From: Lachnospiraceae bacterium UBA7729
GTDB lineage: Bacteria > Bacillota > Clostridia > Lachnospirales > Lachnospiraceae
Reading direction: 5' to 3'
Length of the DNA stretch: 49,346 nt
Assembly: GCA_002482005.1 (NCBI GenBank)
Contig: DLFD01000010.1
Location: 1 to 49,346 of the forward strand
Below the pieces are notes generated by a model that had not been told where the DNA came from, searched no databases, and saw only the letters and a list, made by a program, of their open reading frames with translations. Shown here piece after piece: positions 1 through 8,882 of this stretch (position 1 is the first letter of the stretch; each line of letters starts with the position of its first letter). Made by a program: the position numbers and the translations under genes.

Positions 1-70
1 TTTCCAGCATTAGTCTTATATCTAGCTTCGCGTCGCAAGCACGGTCGACGCCCATGGGGCTCGTAGCTTT

Positions 71-99
71 AAAAAAAGACGCCCGGCTGTCCGGACGCC
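71..99 (-). terminator. Rho-independent terminator after the YczE-like gene
   Basis: Read on the minus strand, arms GGCGTCCGG and CCGGGCGTC pair (two G-U wobbles) around a 4-base loop and run into seven T. It lies about 30 bases past the stop codon of the gene ending at 131. Nothing recognisable is seen in bases 1-70. Confidence 0.75.
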
Positions 100-130
100 T
101 CATAAGAAACAAAATGAAACCAGAAACAGA

Positions 131-835
131 TTACTTTCTTCCGTATCTCATCGGCTTTGCCACCTTCTCATTAAAGAAGGAGATCAGCGGCCCCATGAAG
201 AAAGCGGTGATGATAGTTCCGATCCCGACGGTCCCGCCGAGCGACCACTGAAGGATCTCGAAGAAACTTCCGCCCTTCGGGAAGGAAGAAAGCGTCATGA
301 GGTCCAGGATGACCCAGCCGACGATGACACAGATCAGGTCGGTCGTGATGCGGATGTACTTGAACTGGAAGCGTGTTCTCTCTGCAAGGGTCAGGGCTAC
401 TGCATCATAGGTCGATACACCAAGATCCGAGGTAAAGTAGATTGCCGATGCCAGGCACATGATCACGATCCCGACGATCAGGAAGATAAACTTGACCCAG
501 AGGGCATCCGTGTGGACACATCTGCGGATCACCCATTCGGAAAACTCCGCCATATAGCCGACACCGAAGAGGTTGATGACAGTCCCAAGTCCGATCTTGT
601 GTCTGTCCACAAAGAAGATGATCACCAGCAGGACGATATTCAGAAGTGTATAGTAAGTTCCGAATCCGAGTCCAGTCAGATGCCAGGTCCCGTGTGCGAA
701 CACCTGGAACGGATCCATTCCAAGGCTGGAAAAACTGAAGAGTCCTACGCTGAGTCCGCAGATGCAGACTCCGCAGATCGTCATCAGGATCCTGCGTTTC
801 ATCTCCGCACTGATTGTCTTTTTCTCTGATGCCAT
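131..835 (-). CDS. YczE/YitT-type integral membrane protein
   Basis: A 234-residue membrane protein of unknown substrate. It has a short charged N-terminus followed by about five to six hydrophobic segments (roughly residues 15-38, 55-75, 80-100, 112-135, 160-180 and 195-215). The small glycine-rich motifs SSLGMDPFQVF (after segment 1) and SDLGVSTYDAV (near residue 135) form an internal pair, as expected for the two-fold repeated YczE/YitT-like family. The ATG start is preceded by AAGGAG at good spacing. It lies downstream of the MATE gene on the same strand, separated by a strong hairpin (856-890). The family is recognised from this repeat pattern; the function of YczE proteins is poorly defined, and transport or regulation of transport is only a guess. 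Confidence 0.75.
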   Translation of the reverse strand: MASEKKTISAEMKRRILMTICGVCICGLSVGLFSFSSLGMDPFQVFAHGTWHLTGLGFGTYYTLLNIVLLVIIFFVDRHKIGLGTVINLFGVGYMAEFSEWVIRRCVHTDALWVKFIFLIVGIVIMCLASAIYFTSDLGVSTYDAVALTLAERTRFQFKYIRITTDLICVIVGWVILDLMTLSSFPKGGSFFEILQWSLGGTVGIGTIITAFFMGPLISFFNEKVAKPMRYGRK

Positions 836-855
836 TGATCTTCTCCTTACCGCAT

Positions 856-890
856 CAGGTTCCTCCGGCAGAGGATGCCGGAGGAACCTG
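856..890 (-). other. Strong 15-bp hairpin just upstream of the YczE-like gene's RBS
   Basis: CAGGTTCCTCCGGCA pairs perfectly with TGCCGGAGGAACCTG around GAGGA. On the minus strand it is followed by the AAGGAG ribosome binding site of the next gene and not by a T tract, so it is not a classical terminator for the MATE gene. On the plus strand it is followed by an AT-rich stretch. It could stabilise or process mRNA between the two genes. Confidence 0.6.
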
Positions 891-977
891 AAAATATATA
901 ATTTTCTTTACCGGGATAAATATATCAGCATGCTGTCAGAACCGTCAATAGAACAAAAAAGATTTCGGGCTTTCTTT

Positions 978-2333
978 TCAGTCTCTCGTCAGGTTCTTCA
1001 GCCACTTATATTTCTTGAAGTGATACATCACCCACGGGATCTTTCCGACCTCATCGATACAGGTACATGCATACACCGCCAGTACCGGCCAGTGCAGCAC
1101 AAAAGCTCCGAGCAGCGCCAGCGGGATCGCGATGCACCACATAGATACAGCCAGCGAATAGGCGTCGAACACGGCATCCCCGCCTGTATAGAAGATTCCG
1201 TTCACAACGATCGTGTTCACCGCTCTCCCGATCATATAGATGGACTGGATGATCATCATACCGGTCAGATAGGAACCTGCCGTCTCCGTCAGCTTCATGG
1301 AAGCAACAACCGGAGGAGTCACGGCCAGGATGATCAGCATGGATATGATCCCGACAGCGAATCCGATATCCCTGAGCCACTTTCCGTAATCCTTTGCCAC
1401 ATCCAGCTTACCGGCGCCGAGCTCAACCCCGAGGATGATGCCGCCGGCATTGGCAACGCCGTTGTTCAGGGAACAGGTAAGGTCTCTAACCACTGCCGCT
1501 ATAGAATTGGCTGCTGCTGCATCCGATCCCATATGGGCAACGATCGCTGTATAGGAAGTAAAGCCTACGGTCCAGATCATGGATGCCCCGAGGACCGGTC
1601 CGCCGATCCTGACGAAGTCGCCGCTGAGCTCTTTCCTGTAGCAGAAAAGCCTGCGAAGATCCGGACGGATATAATCCTTCCGGAAGGATACGACGATACA
1701 CCAGACAAGTTCGATGATCCTGGACAGGAGGGTAGCAAGTGCAGCCCCCTCCGCCCCCATAGCCGGGGCTCCGAGCAGTCCGAAGATAAAGATCGAGTTC
1801 AGCCCGATATTGGAAAATACAGCTGCGGCAGAGATGATCATACTCATCCTTGCGTGGCCAGAGATCTTCATCATCGTATGGACGCACTGGGAAAAACCGA
1901 CCAGCAGGTAGGACCATCCCGCGACCCGAAGATAGCTGCATCCAATCTCCAGCAGGACCTCATCGTTCGTGAAGAACAGCATGAGCGGCCGTGGCATGAA
2001 GCAGCACATCAGCCAGTAGGCGACATCGATGACCGTCATGACCCTGATGATCAGATTGTAGATATCGCCAACGGTTTTTCTGTCCCCTTTCCCCCAGTAC
2101 TGGGAAGCAAGGACGGACCCGGTCGACGTATCCGCCATCATGAACATCGACATGATGAACTGGACCTGGGTCGCAAGTGAGACTGCCGCCATGGAATTCT
2201 GGTCCAGCCTCCCCAGCATGAAAGCGTCAGCCGCGGATACCGAAGCCAGAAGCAGGCTCTGCAGTGCGATCGGCATGGTCAGCTGGGTCAGTTTTTTCAG
2301 GAATACCTTGTCTGATAAAAAGGAAACTTTCAT
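978..2333 (-). CDS. MATE-family efflux transporter
   Basis: A 451-residue polytopic membrane protein of the multidrug and toxin extrusion (MATE/NorM/DinF) family, which exports cationic drugs or metabolites using Na+ or H+ gradients. It begins MKVSFLSDKVFLKKLTQLTMPIALQSLLLA, and the segment ending in LTMPIALQSLL matches the start of MATE transmembrane helix 1. About twelve hydrophobic helices follow, and the length is normal (about 450). The ATG at 2333 is preferred because GGAG sits 5 bases upstream; a GTG two codons earlier would overlap that site. It sits between the galactosidase unit and the YczE-like gene on the same strand. No link to sugar metabolism is evident and the substrate cannot be told. 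Confidence 0.9.
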   Translation of the reverse strand: MKVSFLSDKVFLKKLTQLTMPIALQSLLLASVSAADAFMLGRLDQNSMAAVSLATQVQFIMSMFMMADTSTGSVLASQYWGKGDRKTVGDIYNLIIRVMTVIDVAYWLMCCFMPRPLMLFFTNDEVLLEIGCSYLRVAGWSYLLVGFSQCVHTMMKISGHARMSMIISAAAVFSNIGLNSIFIFGLLGAPAMGAEGAALATLLSRIIELVWCIVVSFRKDYIRPDLRRLFCYRKELSGDFVRIGGPVLGASMIWTVGFTSYTAIVAHMGSDAAAANSIAAVVRDLTCSLNNGVANAGGIILGVELGAGKLDVAKDYGKWLRDIGFAVGIISMLIILAVTPPVVASMKLTETAGSYLTGMMIIQSIYMIGRAVNTIVVNGIFYTGGDAVFDAYSLAVSMWCIAIPLALLGAFVLHWPVLAVYACTCIDEVGKIPWVMYHFKKYKWLKNLTRD

Positions 2334-2501
2334 ACTCACTCCGTAAAAACGGGATCAACAGGCTGTCGCCGCATTGGGACTTTCCCTTTGGGGCATGGTC
2401 GCCCCATGCGGCTGCAGCCTTCATGCAGGACAATGCCCGGTCACTCTGCCTGAAGCTGCCGGACATTGTCAGAATTGTCGGTTCATGTATCTTACTTCAT
2501 C

Positions 2502-3809
2502 TCAGAAGAGTCTGTAAAGTCCCGCGTCATGCGCCTTCAGGCTTACGCTGATCATCTGCTTTTCGGGATCAAACGACGCTTTCCGGTCTCCCCAGAGGTC
2601 CTCTGCTTCTGCGAATGTCCGTCCATACGTCTCCTTCAGCTGTGATACGTCATATGCCACGGATGCGGCCTCATCTGACAGATTAAAGAGCGCAAGAAAC
2701 AGTTCTTCTCCCGGTGCCTTGCTCATCCAGACGGCATGTTTTTCGTCTCTCTCCAGCTGCCAGGGCTCGGATCCGTTCTGATTGACTCCCAGAACCTTGT
2801 CATTGGTAAGAAGAGATTCTGTCCATGCATCCAGTTTTTCCAGGTCGCCTCCCATCATCAGAGGCGAGCGGAAGATCCCCCAGAGGGTCATCAGGGTTCT
2901 CTGCTCTTCCTTCGAGAATCCGGAGTCTCTTCCCTTGCCGAATCCGGTTCCAATCCTGCCAAGAGGAAGCATGTCACAGTCCGGCCAGCAGCCCGGCTTT
3001 ACATGGCTCTCCCAGACCTCACAGCGCTCGAACATCCTGCAGAGCTGGGTCCAGTTATCCCAGAAGTCATCGGTCAGGCGCCACATGTTGGCATTCATCT
3101 CAAGATGCCATGCCTTTTCAATGAGAGCAGGTCCCGGAGACAGAGACAGGACCATCTGCCTTCCGCAGCGGTCGATCGCCTTGCGGATCATACTTACTTC
3201 GCCTTCTCCGTAGATGGCCGGATCATACATATGCTCGCTGCAGATATCATCTACCTTGACAAAGTCGACTCCCCACTCTGCATAAAGCTGAAAGATGGAG
3301 TCGTAATACTCCTGAGCTCCTTTCTCCTTTGGATCAAGTCCGTACATATCTCCGTTCCAGTTGCAGACAGAAGCCGGAAGTGCTGCCTGATCTGCGGTCC
3401 GGTCCGTTCCAAAGATCGGCGTATGAGCATGGACCGCCTGACGCGGGATGCCGCGCATGATATGGATTCCGAATTTCAGGCCCATGTCATGGATCTGGTC
3501 AGCGATTGCCCTGAAACCGACTCCATCCTTCGAAGACGGAAATCGGTTCGGTGCAGGGACCAGACGTCCCCACTTATCCATGGTCAGCGGGGCAAACTTT
3601 CGGTACTCCACTCCCGGCTCGGTTCCCGCATAGGGTTCCGACCACTGGATATCGCATACCACATACTGCCAGCCATGCGGCTTCAGCTTCTCCGCGACCA
3701 GTTTCGCATTGGCAAGCAGCTGCTGCTCGTTGATGCCAGCCGCATAGCAGTCCCAGCTGTTCCATCCCATCGGAGGAGTGAGCGCTGCCTCATTTTTCTT
3801 AAGATACAT
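2502..3809 (-). CDS. GH27 glycosidase, probable alpha-galactosidase
   Basis: A 435-residue (beta/alpha)8-barrel retaining glycosidase of family GH27, which removes terminal alpha-galactose or the stereochemically similar beta-L-arabinopyranose. The family opening TPPMGWNSWDCY is at residues 11-22. The nucleophile motif KVDD places the nucleophile at Asp187. The acid/base motif, an Arg followed four residues later by Asp in WRLTDDFWDNW, gives Asp248. A C-terminal beta-sandwich follows from about residue 350. There is no signal peptide, so it acts on imported oligosaccharides. It follows GH36 on the same strand with a hairpin between. The KFGIHIMRGIPRQAV stretch departs from the canonical plant-like alpha-galactosidase loop, so beta-L-arabinopyranosidase is a real alternative. 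AAGGCGG precedes the ATG. Confidence 0.88.
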   Translation of the reverse strand: MYLKKNEAALTPPMGWNSWDCYAAGINEQQLLANAKLVAEKLKPHGWQYVVCDIQWSEPYAGTEPGVEYRKFAPLTMDKWGRLVPAPNRFPSSKDGVGFRAIADQIHDMGLKFGIHIMRGIPRQAVHAHTPIFGTDRTADQAALPASVCNWNGDMYGLDPKEKGAQEYYDSIFQLYAEWGVDFVKVDDICSEHMYDPAIYGEGEVSMIRKAIDRCGRQMVLSLSPGPALIEKAWHLEMNANMWRLTDDFWDNWTQLCRMFERCEVWESHVKPGCWPDCDMLPLGRIGTGFGKGRDSGFSKEEQRTLMTLWGIFRSPLMMGGDLEKLDAWTESLLTNDKVLGVNQNGSEPWQLERDEKHAVWMSKAPGEELFLALFNLSDEAASVAYDVSQLKETYGRTFAEAEDLWGDRKASFDPEKQMISVSLKAHDAGLYRLF

Positions 3810-3881
3810 AAAGTACCGCCTTTCCGGGATGTTCCCATAAGGGCATATTGCTAGAGAAATGGAATCTACCCTTTATCTGCA

Positions 3882-3914
3882 AATGCCCGGGCGCACACAC
3901 TCCGCCCGGGCATT
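3882..3914 (-). terminator. GC-rich hairpin between GH36 and GH27
   Basis: AATGCCCGGGCG and CGCCCGGGCATT form a perfect 12-bp stem with a 9-base loop. On the minus strand only three T follow it, so it may be a leaky terminator or a 3'-end stabiliser for the GH36 message, allowing some read-through into GH27. Confidence 0.55.
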
Positions 3915-3935
3915 GAGTATATCTGTATTTACAAT

Positions 3936-6068
3936 TTACTGAAGCTCGATCTCAAAGAGCCTTGCAGCCTTCTCCTGCGGCATCTGCACCTTGAGGACAT
4001 TGTTCTCAAGTGTAAACTGGCAGCCTGCCTTGTGCGGATAAAGTACCTTGACACCTGCAATCTTCCTGTCACCGAAGTCAAGCGGGATCTCCACATGGTC
4101 GGTCTTCGGAGTGAAGACAGAAAGGTAAGCAGCCTTGTCGGTCTTGATCCCGTAAGCCATAGCCTTGTCATGGATGTTGTTCAGTCCGATCGGCCAGAAC
4201 GGAACACCATGCCGGATGTTCATGCGGATATCCTTGTAGGTCGCGATTCCCTCTCTCAGCAGGTTCATGGAGTTCTCGCCGAGCTTCCAGACCATGCCGC
4301 TCATGTAAGGACGAAGCAGGAGGCCGTTCACCATGTTGTAGATGACATGCTCTTCCTCGTCGACATACGGATATACCCACATTCCGCCCTGCTCCGGAGT
4401 AACAGCAGTCGCTACGTTCGAAGCGATGTAGGAATTGTAGATGTAATCAGTCTGATCGGAGGTAGACTGCAGGGACAGCAGGCGAAGCATTCCATAGTCC
4501 ATACGCTGCGCGCCGGAACCGCAGTTCTCGATGACCAGGTCCGGATGCCTGCGGAAGATCTCCTCATACCAGCGATGCAGCGCATCGTAATGCTCCTTCA
4601 TGGACTCTGCGCAGCTGTCTGCATAAAGCTCAGATCCGTATCCCTGCGTTACATTGTAGTCGATCTTGAAGTAGCCTACGCCATAGTCATTGATCAGACG
4701 GTCAACAACATCCATGCAGTACTTGTAGACTTCAGGATTGCGGAAGTCGAGCAGGTATCTCTTGTTATCGATGTGTCTCTTGCCATGGCGGCAGACGAAC
4801 CAGTCATCCGGAAGCTTATTGGCAAGCTCGCTTGCGGTTCCCATAACCTCGATCTCAAGCCACAGGCCCATGACCATGCCCTTGCTCTTGGCGTAGTCGC
4901 AGACAGCCTTCAGGCCGTTCGGGAATCTCTCCGGAGACTCAACCCACTCGCCGACACGGTCCCACCAGTAGCCCTTGTCGTACCAGCCACAGTCAAGGCA
5001 GTAATACTCGCAGCCCATCTCAGCAGCCTTGTCGATGATCTTCTTCTCGCGCTCTTCGGTCGGGTCGCCCATCAGGCAGTTCATGTAATCGTTGAAGACA
5101 ACGTTCAGCTTCTTATCGTCGTCATCATTCGGTCTTCTCATTGCTCTGCGGTATTCGGTCAGGGCAGCGATTCCTTCAGAGACTCCGCCGACGACTGCTC
5201 CAAACGCTGCCGGAACGGTCGTGAAGGAAGTACCCGGCTTCAGGTTGAACCACCAGCCATGCTCCTGCTCGGTCGCGCCAGACAGAGCCACTGCAAGTCT
5301 CTTTCCCATCTCAGTGTCATACTCGATATGCCACTGTCCGGAAGACTCAACCTGGAAGACGTAGGTGACATTCATCTCGCGGTCATGGCACATTCCCATA
5401 GGAAGGTACTCGACAGACGACCAGGAGCTGTGTCCTGTGTAAGCGAATCTGTTATTGCCCATCCCCGGAGTGTTAAAGCCATCGATCGGCATTCCGGATA
5501 CGTTGATATCAGCAAGATCTTCCTTCTTCCAGTGAGCTTCACAGTCCCAGCTGTTGAACGGAAGATAGACATCTGTCTTGTCAAAGTATGGCTGATCGCC
5601 TTCTCCGCATACATTCTGATAGATGAAGGAAGAGACGTATTCGAGCGGCCAGCTTTCGGTTCCCTTGTTCTCCAGAGTCGTCCATACTCTTACGACCGGA
5701 GCCGTATGATAGACGTTCATGTGGTAGTAAGCGTAGACGTCATGCTCAGTCTTCAGGGTGATGACAAGTTCGTCAGCATTCGGAAGCTTGTTGACTACAT
5801 GAGACTGATACCTGAAACATGCAGAAGCGCTGCTGGAATTGTGTCTGTAGCCATGCATGTCTCTTGTCGTCATGCCGGTCACGTTGACCTCGAGGATCGG
5901 GTAGATCACGTCCCCTCTTCTCTCTCTCGACGGCTTGCGGTCCACTCCATGCTCGATCCTGTTTCTGTAATTGCCTGCGTGGAACTCCTCCAGTTCAACG
6001 ATCCCGTCCTCCCGGATATTGAACTTTACATAGAGGTTCTTTTCCAATAGTTCGATTGACTGTAACAT
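3936..6068 (-). CDS. GH36 alpha-galactosidase
   Basis: A 710-residue GH36 enzyme that hydrolyses alpha-1,6-galactosides such as melibiose, raffinose and galactomannan fragments. The N-terminal super-sandwich spans roughly residues 1-310, followed by the catalytic barrel (about 320-640) and a small C-terminal beta-domain. In the barrel are NDYMNC (326-331), CLDCGWYDKG (357-366), the nucleophile motif FKIDYN (Asp470) and the acid/base Asp538 in STSDQTD. The conserved ENCGSGAQRMDYGML lies between them. Length fits the family (about 700-750). There is no signal peptide, so action is cytoplasmic. GGGAGG precedes the ATG by 7-8 bases. A TTATCGATA element resembling the LacI-type operators of the arabinosidase operon lies about 32 bases upstream of the start codon. 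Confidence 0.95.
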   Translation of the reverse strand: MLQSIELLEKNLYVKFNIREDGIVELEEFHAGNYRNRIEHGVDRKPSRERRGDVIYPILEVNVTGMTTRDMHGYRHNSSSASACFRYQSHVVNKLPNADELVITLKTEHDVYAYYHMNVYHTAPVVRVWTTLENKGTESWPLEYVSSFIYQNVCGEGDQPYFDKTDVYLPFNSWDCEAHWKKEDLADINVSGMPIDGFNTPGMGNNRFAYTGHSSWSSVEYLPMGMCHDREMNVTYVFQVESSGQWHIEYDTEMGKRLAVALSGATEQEHGWWFNLKPGTSFTTVPAAFGAVVGGVSEGIAALTEYRRAMRRPNDDDDKKLNVVFNDYMNCLMGDPTEEREKKIIDKAAEMGCEYYCLDCGWYDKGYWWDRVGEWVESPERFPNGLKAVCDYAKSKGMVMGLWLEIEVMGTASELANKLPDDWFVCRHGKRHIDNKRYLLDFRNPEVYKYCMDVVDRLINDYGVGYFKIDYNVTQGYGSELYADSCAESMKEHYDALHRWYEEIFRRHPDLVIENCGSGAQRMDYGMLRLLSLQSTSDQTDYIYNSYIASNVATAVTPEQGGMWVYPYVDEEEHVIYNMVNGLLLRPYMSGMVWKLGENSMNLLREGIATYKDIRMNIRHGVPFWPIGLNNIHDKAMAYGIKTDKAAYLSVFTPKTDHVEIPLDFGDRKIAGVKVLYPHKAGCQFTLENNVLKVQMPQEKAARLFEIELQ

Positions 6069-6099
6069 AAATGTTTCCTCCCGGCTTCCTTCGGAAAGC

Positions 6100-6110
6100 C
6101 TATCGATAAG
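6100..6110. promoter_or_regulatory. Candidate LacI-type operator before GH36
   Basis: CTATCGATAAG contains the 8-bp palindrome TATCGATA and matches the core TTATCGATAA of the operator at 30391-30410. It lies about 32 bases before the GH36 start codon, where a bound repressor would block transcription. The match is short, so control by the LacI protein at 30988 is an inference. Confidence 0.4.
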
Positions 6111-6128
6111 AATCGGTTAAAATAATAA

Positions 6129-6153
6129 GATAATAGTGCTTTACGCTATTATC
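6129..6153. promoter_or_regulatory. AT-rich inverted repeat upstream of GH36
   Basis: GATAATAG and CTATTATC are perfect inverted 8-mers separated by 9 bases, in the 240-base gap between the YesL-like gene and GH36. The dyad could be a regulator site or a weak hairpin. The rest of the gap shows no gene. Confidence 0.4.
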
Positions 6154-6308
6154 AAACATCTCCAATCTGTAAATACTGTAAACAATTTTACGAAAACTGG
6201 AATCTGCATACAACACAATTATTGCTGAATCATAAAAACTACATGCGGCTGTTTCCCATTTTCCTGAAGATCCTTCGCAGAAATTGCATGGTCTGCTGCA
6301 GGTCCGTT

Positions 6309-6944
6309 TTACTCCAGATACCAGGGAACATCCTCTCCATCTGATGGTTTCTTCATATGCTTCCGGAACACCCTCTCAATGAGAAAAGTAGAAAGAAATG
6401 TATACAGCGCCGGTACCACCAGCACCAGATATGGGATGAAGTATACCGCAGCGGCAGAAGCCCCGAAGAGAATCGCCAGAAGCAGGGTCGTCGGGATATG
6501 TCCCACTGCCATCAGGATTATGATATGAAACTGGTTTCCGATCCTGTCGTCAAACCTGGACAAGACAGGAAACACATATGGAAGCGTAAACAGCAGAAAG
6601 AAGATCAGGATCACACCGCCGGCGATAAAGCCGGAATTACCGGTACCCTTTCCGTTTTTCAGATTATAGAAAAACAGGCCGGCGAGTGCGATGAGTGCTC
6701 CGTAGATCAGCGTATATACGATTCCATGCCCCAGATTATCCTTAAACGAATGCAGGAATTCCCCCTTCACGGTTCCTCTCTTATGGCGCACCACTTTGGC
6801 CACCGTATAGTAGAGGGCGGCCGAAGCGGGGCCGGTCGTGATGACCGGTATGGAAAAGACGAACCACATAAGGCCTGCGAAGACCAGGTCTCCTGCATCC
6901 TGAAGTTTACTGACGACCGGATTGTCAAGATCAATGCTTTTCAT
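6309..6944 (-). CDS. YesL-family (DUF624) membrane protein
   Basis: A 211-residue membrane protein with about five hydrophobic segments, of the YesL/DUF624 family found beside sugar ABC permeases in Firmicutes. Family hallmarks are the opening with DLVFAGLMWFVFSIPVITTGPASAALYYTV split over residues 18-48 and the charged KVVRHKRGTVKGEFLHSFKDN that follows. Its role is not established; an accessory or regulatory function for the neighbouring importer is the usual suggestion. It starts 9 bases after the stop of the upstream permease, so it is translated from the same message. The ribosome binding site is weak, which suggests translational coupling. Confidence 0.85.
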   Translation of the reverse strand: MKSIDLDNPVVSKLQDAGDLVFAGLMWFVFSIPVITTGPASAALYYTVAKVVRHKRGTVKGEFLHSFKDNLGHGIVYTLIYGALIALAGLFFYNLKNGKGTGNSGFIAGGVILIFFLLFTLPYVFPVLSRFDDRIGNQFHIIILMAVGHIPTTLLLAILFGASAAAVYFIPYLVLVVPALYTFLSTFLIERVFRKHMKKPSDGEDVPWYLE

Positions 6945-6953
6945 AATCAGTGT

Positions 6954-7874
6954 TCAGCTCTTAATAGCGGAATCGACCTGTCCCTGGATGAAGTATTTCT
7001 GCAGGAAGAGGTAGAGCACGATCAGCGGCAGCATACCGATGACCGCATTCGCGGCAGCCTGACCGTAGTCGTTCATGACCGAACCAAAGAAAGTCTTGAT
7101 GACCAGGGTGATGGTTGCCATGCTCTGCTTCTGCAGGAAGTAGTATGAATACGTATACTCGTTCCAGATTCCTACGCCCTGAAGGATCAGGACCGTTACG
7201 GTGACTGTCCTCAGCTGCGGAAGGATGACCATGAAGAATGTCTGAAGATTGCCCGCTCCGTCGATTGCCGCAGCCTCATCAAGAGCCCTCGGGATAGAAC
7301 CGATGAAGTTCGTGTACAGGAAGATGGTCAGCGGAAGTCCGAATGCACTGAGGATCAGGATGATGCCCCAGTAGGTAGAAGTTCCGTGGATCTTCGACAT
7401 AGTGGAGTAAACACCGACAAGAGTTGTCAGCGGAGTGATCATCATGACACTCATGATCAGGTTTCTGACGACTTCATTGAACTTTGTCTGGTTTCTTGAA
7501 AGCGCATATGCGGCAAGGCTTCCGATAACGACCTGAAGGGCCAGAACGCCGACCGTGATGATCAGGGAGTTCTTCATACCGATGAAGATCTCACCGGACT
7601 TGAAGATTGCCGCAAAGTTGCCCCAATAGATCGGATGCGGGAACACTGCTCTCGGCGAAGTGTCATTGAAAGTCTTCAGAGAGACCATGATGATGACATA
7701 GAACGGGAACAGGTAGACCAGAAGAAGCAAGGCTGAAACCAGATATCTCCACCAGTCCTTTTTCCTCCACGGGACACGTTCTTCCTGGTCAGGATCGAAG
7801 ATGACGGTGCCGTCGGTTGTCGTCTCGTATTTTTTCTTGTTTTTCTTATATCTGAGATATGCTGCAGGTGTCAT
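6954..7874 (-). CDS. Sugar ABC importer permease, MalG type
   Basis: A 306-residue inner permease subunit of a CUT1-family carbohydrate importer. Six transmembrane helices are visible. The EAA loop that contacts the ATPase appears as ALDEAAAIDGAGNLQTFFMVILPQ around residues 200-223. The N-terminus carries an extra charged stretch of about 40 residues (KKNKKKYETTTDGTV region) before helix 1. The tail is QKYFIQGQVDSAIKS, a variant of the usual KG ending. Its ATG overlaps the stop of the MalF-type gene (ATGA), the classic coupling of paired permeases. The operon lacks an ATPase, so a shared MsmX-like ATPase elsewhere is presumably used. An alpha-galactoside substrate is inferred from GH36/GH27. 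Confidence 0.92.
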   Translation of the reverse strand: MTPAAYLRYKKNKKKYETTTDGTVIFDPDQEERVPWRKKDWWRYLVSALLLLVYLFPFYVIIMVSLKTFNDTSPRAVFPHPIYWGNFAAIFKSGEIFIGMKNSLIITVGVLALQVVIGSLAAYALSRNQTKFNEVVRNLIMSVMMITPLTTLVGVYSTMSKIHGTSTYWGIILILSAFGLPLTIFLYTNFIGSIPRALDEAAAIDGAGNLQTFFMVILPQLRTVTVTVLILQGVGIWNEYTYSYYFLQKQSMATITLVIKTFFGSVMNDYGQAAANAVIGMLPLIVLYLFLQKYFIQGQVDSAIKS

Positions 7875-8746
7875 CCTTCCAGATCCCTCTCTTTCTTACG
7901 GAAATAAGCGTTCACGATCGTCGAGATCACCATGATCATGATGAATGAGAAGACGCCGACCGCAGCTGCATATCCGGCACGTTCCGCGTCGAAGTAACGG
8001 TTCGCGATATAAGTTGCGAAGGAGTTGCTCTTCTTTGCAGGACCGCCGTCTGTCAGAGCGATGATAACATCGTAGAGTTTCAGTCCGCCGATCAGGTTGT
8101 AGGTGACCGAAGAAGAAAGCGCCGGGAGCAGGTTCGGCAGGATCACCTTCGAGAACAGCTGCCAGGAATTCGCTCCGTCGATCTTTGCCGCTTCGATGTA
8201 GGACTGGGACACTCCCTGGATACCTGCCAGGTAGATGACCATCGAAACACCGACAAACTGCCATGTATTGATGAATACGATCACGGCGACCGCGTTATGT
8301 GCATTGCCAAGCCAGTTGACTGAATTAAGTCCAAGGGAAAGAAGTATGTCATTGATGACGCCGCCCTTGCTCTGGAAGAAGAAGTACATGATATAGCCCA
8401 TGACCAGGCCGGAAACCATGGCCGGCATGTAGATGACTGTCCGGACGATACTCCTGCCCTTGAACTTCCCGTTCAGGAACATTGCAAGTGCAAGACCGAT
8501 AACCTGCTGCAGTGCGGTGCAGCCGAAACCGTAGATCAATGTATTGATCAGCGCTTTTCTGAAGTTTTTGTCCTGGAACATCGAGATGTAATTCTTGAGG
8601 CCGAAGAACTCTTTTGTCTGTGAATACCCGTTCCAGTTAAAGAAGGACAGATAAAAAGCATTGAAAAGAGGATAAGCGACAAACAGAATCATCAGGACGA
8701 CAGCCGGGATGTAGAAAATATTCAGTTTCTTGTATTGTTTTTCCAT
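7871..8746 (-). CDS. Sugar ABC importer permease, MalF type
   Basis: A 291-residue permease subunit of a CUT1 importer with six predicted helices. The EAA loop is YIEAAKIDGANSWQLFSKVI near residues 184-203. It pairs with the MalG-type protein encoded by the overlapping next gene. AGGAG sits at normal spacing before the ATG. Between this gene and the upstream binding-protein gene lies a long stem-loop (8775-8829) expected to make the binding-protein message more abundant than the permease message. Substrate by context: galactosyl oligosaccharides. Confidence 0.92.
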   Translation of the reverse strand: MEKQYKKLNIFYIPAVVLMILFVAYPLFNAFYLSFFNWNGYSQTKEFFGLKNYISMFQDKNFRKALINTLIYGFGCTALQQVIGLALAMFLNGKFKGRSIVRTVIYMPAMVSGLVMGYIMYFFFQSKGGVINDILLSLGLNSVNWLGNAHNAVAVIVFINTWQFVGVSMVIYLAGIQGVSQSYIEAAKIDGANSWQLFSKVILPNLLPALSSSVTYNLIGGLKLYDVIIALTDGGPAKKSNSFATYIANRYFDAERAGYAAAVGVFSFIMIMVISTIVNAYFRKKERDLEG

Positions 8747-8774
8747 CTTCGATCTCCTGAAGTTTACAGCAAAA

Positions 8775-8829
8775 CCGGACCCTGAATCATATCAGACCGA
8801 ATATTCGGTAATCAATCATCAGGGCCCGG
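8775..8829 (-). terminator. Attenuating stem-loop between binding protein and permease genes
   Basis: Arms CCGGACCCTGA and TCAGGGCCCGG pair with one mismatch and enclose a second perfect 14-bp palindrome, ACCGAATATTCGGT (8796-8809). On the minus strand the stem is followed by TTTTG. Such intra-operon structures commonly give a higher level of binding protein than of permease. Confidence 0.6.
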
Positions 8830-8882
8830 CACATGTACCTTACTGGTTATTCATCTTTGAAAGCAGGATCTGTACCGACGTC

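Noticed and set aside
4032..6050. Plus-strand open frame of 672 codons opposite the GH36 gene
   Set aside because: It is an antisense shadow created by codon bias; the minus-strand frame has full GH36 homology, catalytic residues and a ribosome binding site. The same holds for long frames opposite MATE (762-2180), GH51 (23516-25159) and OppA (43814-44863).
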